A DNA stretch of 6,315 bases from JBEKYD01 sp049509915 (lineage in GTDB: Bacteria; Acidobacteriota; Terriglobia; Bryobacterales; Bryobacteraceae): contig JBEKZL010000388.1 in NCBI GenBank assembly GCA_049509915.1, positions 1 through 6,315 of the forward strand. The letters are read 5' to 3'. The position numbers and the translations under genes were made by a program. The notes beneath the pieces are model-generated. The model was not told the DNA's origin. It searched no databases and saw only the letters and a program-made list of their open reading frames with translations. The number at the start of each line of letters is the position of its first letter. Positions within the stretch are counted from its first letter, which is position 1. Below, piece by piece: positions 1 through 4,557 of the stretch.

Positions 1-132
1 ATCGAGCTGCTCAAGGCGCTGGAAGAATCCGCGCGCTTCGGCAAAGTCTACAACCACTCGATGCTGCCGCCGACCCAGGCCGAGCCGCTCAACCGCTGCC
101 GCATCACGGTGAATTATGCCCAGAAGCTTTAA
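1..132 (+). CDS. PilN-like pilus assembly protein, C-terminal end only
   Basis: The window opens inside a gene whose last 43 codons are readable in frame 1 and end at TAA (130-132). The visible peptide begins IELLKALEESARFGKV and ends with RITVNYAQKL. It looks like the end of a ferredoxin-like fold: a helix (LLKALEES), then a strand pair closing with an alternating hydrophobic strand (CRITVNYAQ). PilN and GspL-type proteins end in such a domain. They sit in the inner membrane and connect cytoplasmic PilM to PilO. The assignment rests mainly on position, directly before a PilO-like gene in the usual N-O-P order, because too little of the protein is visible to identify it alone. It overlaps the next gene by 17 bases, which suggests coupled translation. 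Its start lies upstream of the window. Confidence 0.6.
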   Translation: MELLKALEESARFGKVYNHSMLPPTQAEPLNRCRITVNYAQKL

Positions 133-712
133 GCTGTCCGGCCTGGGGCTGAACTGGAGGGACCCGCGCTTCGCGATGCGCGTGGTGATCGGCGCCCTGT
201 TGGCCGCCAACCTGTGGGCCGCGGTGGACGCTTTCCGGCCGTTCGGCGGATCGGTGGAAGACCTGGAGCGGCAGCGCGCCGAGCTGAGCCGGCAACAGGC
301 CGCCCTTGAGGCCCGCGTGGCGCTGGCCCGGAAACTGACCGAGAAGACCCAGTTCGCACGCCAGGAAGGCGACCGGTTTATCGAAAGATATTTCGTGGAT
401 GCGCGCACCTCGGCGTCCGACATTACCGAAGCCCTGTATCGGGCGGCAACCGATGCCGGCGTGCAAAGCCTTCCCACCAGCTACGATCTGCAGTCGCTGG
501 AGGGGTCGGATTCGCTGCAGATGTTGACGGTTACGGCGGGTTACGACGGCAATTACCAAAGCCTCACCAGGCTCATCAACCTGCTCGACAAGTCGCGCCA
601 GCTTTTCATTATCGAGAGCATGCAGACGGCAGCGCCCCAGCAGGGGCAGAAGCTCAGCATCCAGTTGAAGATCGACGCGTTCATCCGGGGAGCCGCGGAG
701 GGAACGCTGTGA
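116..712 (+). CDS. PilO-like type IV pilus inner-membrane alignment protein
   Basis: This 198-residue protein has the PilO/GspM layout. A short cytoplasmic N-terminus (1-20, with a WRDPRFAMR stretch) leads into one membrane helix at about 22-38 (VVIGALLAANLWAAV). A charged helical segment with coiled-coil character follows (about 46-90, DLERQRAELSRQQAAL onward), then a C-terminal alpha/beta domain (about 97-190). The last strand pair is LFIIESMQ and LSIQLKIDAF, as expected for the ferredoxin-like fold of PilO. In this family the protein dimerises with PilN in the periplasm and links the cytoplasmic platform to PilP and the secretin. Only a weak GGTGA precedes the ATG at 116. A better GGAGGG (156-161) precedes an internal ATG at 176, but that start would remove the conserved-looking pre-membrane segment, so I kept 116. 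The 17-base overlap with the PilN-like gene fits re-initiation. Confidence 0.75.
   Translation: MPRSFKLSGLGLNWRDPRFAMRVVIGALLAANLWAAVDAFRPFGGSVEDLERQRAELSRQQAALEARVALARKLTEKTQFARQEGDRFIERYFVDARTSASDITEALYRAATDAGVQSLPTSYDLQSLEGSDSLQMLTVTAGYDGNYQSLTRLINLLDKSRQLFIIESMQTAAPQQGQKLSIQLKIDAFIRGAAEGTL
697..701 (+). promoter_or_regulatory. Strong ribosome binding site deciding the GTG start at 709
   Basis: GGAGG lies inside the end of the PilO-like gene with 7 bases between it and GTG (709-711). This supports the GTG start, which shares the 4-base GTGA overlap with the upstream stop (710-712). Confidence 0.75.
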
Positions 713-1407
713 AACTGGGGGTCGAGAACAAGAAGAGCGTGTGGGCGCTGGGTGTGCTGACGCTGGGCCTCGGCTACGCCTTCTACGACAATGTGATCGA
801 CACCGGCCCCTCTTCTTCCCCGGCTACGCGCACGCCGCCGCCAGCGGCCGCCGCGCTGGCAACGCCGGCGGTTCCAGCCGAGGATGCCACACCCGCGCCG
901 TCGCGCGGCAATCGCAACCGGTCGGGCGAGTTCCATCCCATCGTTCACGCCAAGCGGCCCGAGGACCGCGTGGACACCGCTAGCGTGGACCCCACTTTGC
1001 ACCTGGATCTGCTGGCCAAGCTCCAAGCCGTTCCGGCCGCCGGTGACGGGCGCAACCTGTTTGCGATTGGCGCGGTGGTGGCGAAGCCTTTGGGGCCCGA
1101 GCCCAAGGTCACTTTGGCGCACCACGGCATCGGTCCGCCACCACCGCCGCCTCCGCCGGGGGACCCTCCTCCACCGCCGCTGCCGCCCATTAATTTCAAG
1201 TACTATGGCTTCTCCACAGTGCGCAAAGACGGGCGGAAGGCTGCGTTCTTCCTCGAAAACGACATCATTCTGATCAAGTCCGAAGGCGAGATGGTGGCCG
1301 GCAGCTACAAGCTGGTCCGCATCGACCGGGCCACTGCCGTGGTGGAAGATACCAAGTCCAAGCGCCAGCAGACGGTTGTGCTGGCCGAGGAGGCGCAGCA
1401 GGGATGA
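709..1407 (+). CDS. PilP/GspC-like periplasmic pilus protein with proline-rich linker
   Basis: This 232-residue protein starts at GTG behind a strong Shine-Dalgarno and overlaps the PilO-like gene by 4 bases. One membrane helix (about 10-26, SVWALGVLTLGLGYAFY) follows a short basic N-terminus. A disordered Ala/Pro/Thr linker runs from about 31 to 90. A GDGRNLF motif at 112-118 resembles the RNPF/RNLF motif before the HR-type domain of GspC and PilP. Next come two proline runs (eight at 143-150, five at 153-157) and a beta-rich domain at about 161-226 (FKYYGFSTV, AAFFLENDIILIKSEGEMVAGSYKLVRID). That pattern matches the family's small beta-barrel, which contacts the secretin. PilP proper is usually a lipoprotein with a Cys lipobox. 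None is seen here, so the membrane-helix form is closer to GspC or the acidobacterial PilP-like proteins. The position after PilN-PilO supports the role; the exact family is inferred. Confidence 0.65.
   Translation: MKLGVENKKSVWALGVLTLGLGYAFYDNVIDTGPSSSPATRTPPPAAAALATPAVPAEDATPAPSRGNRNRSGEFHPIVHAKRPEDRVDTASVDPTLHLDLLAKLQAVPAAGDGRNLFAIGAVVAKPLGPEPKVTLAHHGIGPPPPPPPPGDPPPPPLPPINFKYYGFSTVRKDGRKAAFFLENDIILIKSEGEMVAGSYKLVRIDRATAVVEDTKSKRQQTVVLAEEAQQG
1387..1393 (+). promoter_or_regulatory. Strong ribosome binding site deciding the ATG start at 1404
   Basis: GAGGAGG sits 10 bases before ATG 1404, inside the end of the PilP-like gene. It favours the long-leader start of the pilin-like protein (1404, or the adjacent ATGs at 1407 and 1410) over the GTG at 1533, which has no comparable site. 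Confidence 0.65.
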
Positions 1408-3077
1408 TGATGGAGCGCAATTCCGGTACCACGCCGGCCCAGGTGCAGGCACTCTGGCTGGCCGGCGGCCGGGCTGGCGCCCGGCTGGACCGATTGACAG
1501 TCGGTCCGCAGGTTGCCAACCTGCCCCACAGGGTGCGGCGCAGGAAAAGCGAGGAAGGCGGCTACGCGCTGCTGTTTGTGCTGCTGACGGCGGCGGTGAT
1601 CGCCATTTCGCTCTACAAGCAGTTGCCGCGGGTGGCGTTCGACACGCAGCGGCAAAAGGAGCAGATGCTGATCGAGCGCGGAGAGCAGTACAAACGGGCT
1701 ATCCAGATCTTTCTTCGCGCCAGCAACAATACGCGCTGGCCCGCGACCCTGGACGAGCTCGAAGACTTCAACGGCAAGCGCTTCCTGCGGCACCGCTACA
1801 AGGACCCGCTGACGGGGAAGGACGAATGGCGGCTGGTACACATCGCCAACGGCGTGCTCACCGATTCGATTCTGAATAAGCCCAAGCAGCCGGCCGACCA
1901 GACTAACGCTACCGACCAGTCGCAATACCTGACCGAACTAGCGAGCATCGGCAGCCAGCCCAACCAGGACAACGGGCAGCAGCAGAGTCTCAGCGCGGCT
2001 ACCCGCCGGCGGGCCAGCGAGGGCGGCGTGCAACCTGGTCCCGACGGGCAGCCGCTTCCAGCGGCGGGTATGCAGCCTGGCGCTCCCGGAGATCCGAACG
2101 CTCCCGGGGCCTCGAATCCCACGGCCAGCGGCAATCCATTTCCTCCTGGTACGCCGGGCGGCGTGCCTGGTGTGCCGGCGCCTGGCCTGCCCGGGCAGAT
2201 GCCCGGCGGCCAAAGCTCATTCGGTACGGGCTCGGCTTCCAACCAGAGCGGGACATCGTCGGGCAGTTCCTCCGGTTCGAACAGCAGTTCCGGCTCGGGT
2301 TACATGAGCTCGCTGCCCAGCATGGGCTCCAGCGCTTCGTCCTCCACGAACGGTGGCGGCAACGGCAGCGCTGCGGACGGCACGGGAGCACCGGTAAATT
2401 CGCAGGTTGGCGGGGTATCGCCCTACTCCACGGCGGCCGGCGCGAACGGCAGTGCGCCGGGCTATGCCCAACCGGGGACGAACATCACGCCGCAAGCGCA
2501 ATCGGCGGCAGCCGGGCTGATCGGTGCCCTGTTGACGCAACCGCGGCCGGGCGGCCTGTCGGGTCTGCCACAGCAAACGCAGGGACAGGTGATCGGCGGC
2601 GGCATTGCCGGTGTGGCCAGCAAGGGCAAGGGCAAAAGCATCATGGTGTACGCGGACCACTCCGATTACTCGGAGTGGGAATTCAATTGGGATCCCACCA
2701 AGTGGGCGCCGCCGCCGAATCCCAACCAGAGCACGGTGGGCACGCCCATGTCGCAAGTGGCTTCGAACGCCGGATCGGGAGCCACAGCGAACGGGACAAC
2801 CCCCAACGGATTTTCGGCCAACGCGGCTATGCCCAACGGATCGGCAATCGGCGCGGCTAACGGAACGGGGACCGGTAGCAGCTTTGGGAATGGCGGATTT
2901 GGAAACAGCGGCTCTGGGAATAGCAGCTTTGGGAGCGGCGGCTCCTTCGGCGGTAGCACGACGGGAAATGGCACGACGGCGGGCGGAGCCACGCCCGCCG
3001 CCACCGGATCGCAACCCTCAATGGGCGGTTTCGGCGCCGGCGGCCTGCCGCCAAGTCTCCGTCCCGGAGCCCCTTAA
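1404..3077 (+). CDS. Pilin/pseudopilin-like protein with long low-complexity tail
   Basis: This 557-residue protein resembles GspG-type pseudopilins over its first third. A prepilin-peptidase-like site (SEEGG before Tyr54) leads into a hydrophobic helix (54-70, YALLFVLLTAAVIAISL). An amphipathic helix follows (about 78-105) and then a small domain with WPATLDELEDF, FLRHRYKDPLTGKDEWRLVH (111-146). The usual Glu at mature position 5 is Phe58, as in minor or atypical pseudopilins. From about 160 the chain is almost entirely Gly/Ser/Pro/Asn/Ala. A collagen-like Pro/Gly part (210-270) and a Ser/Gly part (271-325) come first. One ordered-looking island follows (394-433, VIGGGIAGVAS and SDYSEWEFNWDP). 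A short tandem repeat lies near the end (493-517). ATG 1404 overlaps the previous stop by 4 bases and has a strong Shine-Dalgarno, giving an unusually long 53-residue leader. The in-frame GTG at 1533 would give a classical 10-residue leader (MRRRKSEEGG). It probably assembles with, or is anchored near, the pilus platform. Confidence 0.72.
   Translation: MMMERNSGTTPAQVQALWLAGGRAGARLDRLTVGPQVANLPHRVRRRKSEEGGYALLFVLLTAAVIAISLYKQLPRVAFDTQRQKEQMLIERGEQYKRAIQIFLRASNNTRWPATLDELEDFNGKRFLRHRYKDPLTGKDEWRLVHIANGVLTDSILNKPKQPADQTNATDQSQYLTELASIGSQPNQDNGQQQSLSAATRRRASEGGVQPGPDGQPLPAAGMQPGAPGDPNAPGASNPTASGNPFPPGTPGGVPGVPAPGLPGQMPGGQSSFGTGSASNQSGTSSGSSSGSNSSSGSGYMSSLPSMGSSASSSTNGGGNGSAADGTGAPVNSQVGGVSPYSTAAGANGSAPGYAQPGTNITPQAQSAAAGLIGALLTQPRPGGLSGLPQQTQGQVIGGGIAGVASKGKGKSIMVYADHSDYSEWEFNWDPTKWAPPPNPNQSTVGTPMSQVASNAGSGATANGTTPNGFSANAAMPNGSAIGAANGTGTGSSFGNGGFGNSGSGNSSFGSGGSFGGSTTGNGTTAGGATPAATGSQPSMGGFGAGGLPPSLRPGAP
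1461..1533 (+). repeat. Three contiguous inverted repeats in the pilin-like leader (REP/MITE-like)
   Basis: Three perfect inverted repeats follow one another with at most one base between them. GCCGGGC (1468-1474) pairs with GCCCGGC (1479-1485). GGACCGA (1487-1493) pairs with TCGGTCC (1501-1507). GCAGGTTG (1508-1515) pairs with CAACCTGC (1517-1524). The block lies within the codons for residues 20-43 of the pilin-like protein and ends just before the short-leader part (RRRKSEEGG). The peptide it encodes (LTVGPQVANLPHR) has no pilin character. From memory, QVGNLPH/QVANLPH-type peptides encoded by a GCAGGTTG palindrome recur in unrelated proteins of acidobacterial and planctomycete genomes. I cannot confirm that here. 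The hairpins are seen directly; mobility is inferred. Confidence 0.6.
2880..2954 (+). repeat. Tandem 15-base repeat, five degenerate units
   Basis: Five consecutive 15-base units encode SFGNG, GFGNS, GSGNS, SFGSG and GSFGG (residues 493-517 of the pilin-like protein). The first four share the TTTGGGAA-like core with substitutions, and the fifth is more degenerate. Upstream, CCCAACGGAT occurs twice (2802-2811 and 2832-2841), encoding two PNG motifs. This points to expansion by slippage or unequal recombination in the tail. Confidence 0.6.
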
Positions 3078-3167
3078 CGGCGTTGCGGATCGCGGGCCTG
3101 CACAGCGGGCCGTGACGGAATCACCATGCGGTTCAGGCCCGGCGCATGCAGGTGGGCTGCCGCGCAG

Positions 3168-3189
3168 GTGTCGAGAAAAGTCTCGACAC
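3168..3189. repeat. Perfect 9-bp inverted repeat with 4-base loop
   Basis: GTGTCGAGA (3168-3176) and TCTCGACAC (3181-3189) pair perfectly around AAAG. No T-tract follows directly, so this hairpin alone is not a standard terminator. It abuts the terminator-like hairpin at 3191 and may be an RNA 3'-end stabiliser, part of a tandem terminator, or a protein-binding palindrome. Confidence 0.55.
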
Positions 3190-3190
3190 G

Positions 3191-3219
3191 GCACGCAGGA
3201 GGGCGTGCGTTTTGGTTTT
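3191..3219 (+). terminator. Rho-independent terminator after the pilus operon
   Basis: GCACGC (3191-3196) pairs with GCGTGC (3203-3208) around a 6-base loop. It is followed by a T-rich run (GTTTTGGTTTT, 3209-3219) interrupted by two Gs. It lies 113 bases after the pilin-like stop codon and would separate that operon from the hydrolase-caspase unit. The 6-bp stem is short but all strong pairs apart from the A-T. Confidence 0.6.
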
Positions 3220-3346
3220 CCCACGGTCGAACCTCTGCATGAATTGGCGGGCCCCACTGCTGCATGTGCCACGCCGGCCTCCGGTGCGCGGCCAGGACTT
3301 ACGAAGCGATGGGATGGGGATTCGATTAGTCTTGTTAGGGCGGTGC

Positions 3347-3355
3347 TGATAGAAT
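3347..3355 (+). promoter_or_regulatory. Possible extended -10 promoter element for the hydrolase unit
   Basis: TGATAGAAT fits the extended -10 form (TGn then TANAAT). No good -35 hexamer lies at 17 bases; TTGTTA at 3332-3337 is only 12 bases away. Transcription from here would leave an untranslated leader of about 20 bases. This is a weak call, made because the terminator upstream implies a separate promoter somewhere in this spacer. Confidence 0.28.
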
Positions 3356-3381
3356 TGCACGAAGGAATTGGCACCGCCGCT

Positions 3382-4557
3382 ATGAAAACCATCCTGTTTG
3401 TTCACGGCACAGGCGTCCGGAGGGGGAGTTTCTTTGCGACATTTGCCATCATTCAGGATGCCTGCCGGCTTTACGATGTCCCCGCTACGCTGGCTCCGTG
3501 TCTTTGGGGCGACGAGCTGGGAGCGGCGGAGCCGGTGCTGTCGCTTCCCCATGCGGCGGCGCAAGCGGCCGCAAAACCGGCACAGTGGACCGCCGATCAG
3601 GAGTTTGCGCGGTGGGAGCTGCTGTACAAAGATCCGCTGTTTGAATTGCGTCTGCTCAAACAGCGGCCCGGCGATGGGCCGATTCCTTCCGGAATTCCCC
3701 GTCCCGACCGGGAGTTGTGGACGCGGATCCGGGATTATCGGCCTTCGAGCGCTTTGCATGAGTTACTGGCCGCCTGGCGGCTGGAAGGCTACTGGGAGAG
3801 CGCGCGGGAACGCGTGGTGGTGGACGACCCTACGGGCGCAGTGCTCGATTCCTCGCCGGACGAGATCGGCGAACCCGGCCAGGCGGTGGCACGGGCCATG
3901 GTGGCGAGCATGTTGCAAAGCGCGATTGAGGACGGCGGTTCGCTGCCGGACGGAAGGTACCGCGACCGGATTGTCAACCTGCTGATAGACGAATGGGGTG
4001 CGCGAGTGGCCGGCATCGGCACGTTTCTGATGGGATTCTTCGGCGACGCGGTTGCCACCATATCCACACCCATCGTGCGTTGGAAGCGGAACCAGATCAG
4101 CATGGCCGCCGCTCCGGCGGCGGGGGACGTTCTGCTATACCAGGCGCGCGGAGAGAAGATTCGCGAGTATATCCGGGGCTGCGCGGAGAGTCTGGACACC
4201 GACGTGGTGCTGCTGGCGCACAGCCTGGGCGGCATCGCCTGCGTGGATCTGTTGGCCATGGAGGAGGTGCGCCCGGTGCGACAGTTGATCACGGTCGGGT
4301 CGCAGGCACCGCTGCTGCACGAGATCGGCGCGCTGCGCGGTCTGGAGCCGAAGGCCAAAGCCTTGCCGGCGCATTTTCCAGACTGGCTCAATATCTACGA
4401 TCCATACGATTTTCTGAGTTACCTGGCGGCGCCGGTGTTCGCAAGTCCGAAGGTGAAGGACCAACGGGTCGACTCCGGGCAGCCGTTTCCGCATTCTCAC
4501 AGCGCGTATTGGGCAAATCGAGACACATGGCAAGCGATCCGGGCGTTCATTCAGTAG
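3382..4557 (+). CDS. Alpha/beta hydrolase (lipase/esterase-like), possible conflict-system partner
   Basis: This 391-residue protein shows the alpha/beta-hydrolase plan. It opens with a first strand and oxyanion-loop motif, ILFVHGTGVR (4-13). The nucleophile elbow is DVVLLAHSLGG (274-284) with Ser281. An acid candidate is Asp343 (or Asp340) in NIYDPYDFLSYLA. A late His371 or His373 in FPHSHSAYW completes a plausible triad. The elbow has Ala in place of the first Gly of GxSxG, which is common in lipase-like members. A long insertion (about 60-265) separates strand 1 from the elbow; it holds a hydrophobic stretch at 209-228 (VAGIGTFLMGFFGDAVATIS) that could be a lid or membrane contact. GAAGGA (3361-3366) precedes ATG 3382 by 15 bases, somewhat far; GTG 3343 in frame is an alternative but would add residues before strand 1. 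The substrate is unknown. Its end overlaps the caspase-like gene by 31 bases, implying joint expression. Confidence 0.75.
   Translation: MKTILFVHGTGVRRGSFFATFAIIQDACRLYDVPATLAPCLWGDELGAAEPVLSLPHAAAQAAAKPAQWTADQEFARWELLYKDPLFELRLLKQRPGDGPIPSGIPRPDRELWTRIRDYRPSSALHELLAAWRLEGYWESARERVVVDDPTGAVLDSSPDEIGEPGQAVARAMVASMLQSAIEDGGSLPDGRYRDRIVNLLIDEWGARVAGIGTFLMGFFGDAVATISTPIVRWKRNQISMAAAPAAGDVLLYQARGEKIREYIRGCAESLDTDVVLLAHSLGGIACVDLLAMEEVRPVRQLITVGSQAPLLHEIGALRGLEPKAKALPAHFPDWLNIYDPYDFLSYLAAPVFASPKVKDQRVDSGQPFPHSHSAYWANRDTWQAIRAFIQ

Larger units (their letters stand above)
3078..3381. other. Intergenic spacer between pilus operon and hydrolase-caspase unit
   Basis: I see no convincing gene in these 304 bases. 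One frame is open here continuously into the hydrolase gene, but it has no good start or family-like content before 3382. The spacer holds two adjacent hairpins (3168-3189 and 3191-3208), the second with a T-rich tail, and a weak promoter-like element near 3347-3355. I noticed nothing else recognisable. Confidence 0.6.

Noticed and set aside
553..1452. Minus-strand open frame (299 codons) opposite the PilO/PilP-like genes
   Set aside because: It spans three overlapping + strand genes that have ribosome sites and family-like layouts. Its own product is Arg-rich and without recognisable motifs.
1461..1533. Palindromes read as a CRISPR array or attenuator
   Set aside because: The three stems have different sequences and no spacer-repeat regularity, and they lie inside a coding frame without a following T-tract.
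2217..3014. Long minus-strand open frame (265 codons) opposite the pilin-like tail
   Set aside because: It is Arg-rich and repetitive, as expected for the complement of the Gly/Ser/Asn-rich coding repeat; no start signal or motif supports it.
3332..3355. TTGTTA and TAGAAT as a standard sigma-70 promoter pair
   Set aside because: The spacer is only 12 bases, too short for a standard promoter. Only the extended -10 element was kept, at low confidence.
2605..3381. Upstream extension of the hydrolase frame to ATG 2605, giving a 650-residue protein
   Set aside because: The extension overlaps the pilin-like gene in another frame, is rich in Arg/Pro as expected for a shadow of GC-rich coding DNA, and crosses the terminator-like hairpins. 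The alpha/beta-hydrolase strand 1 begins right at 3382.
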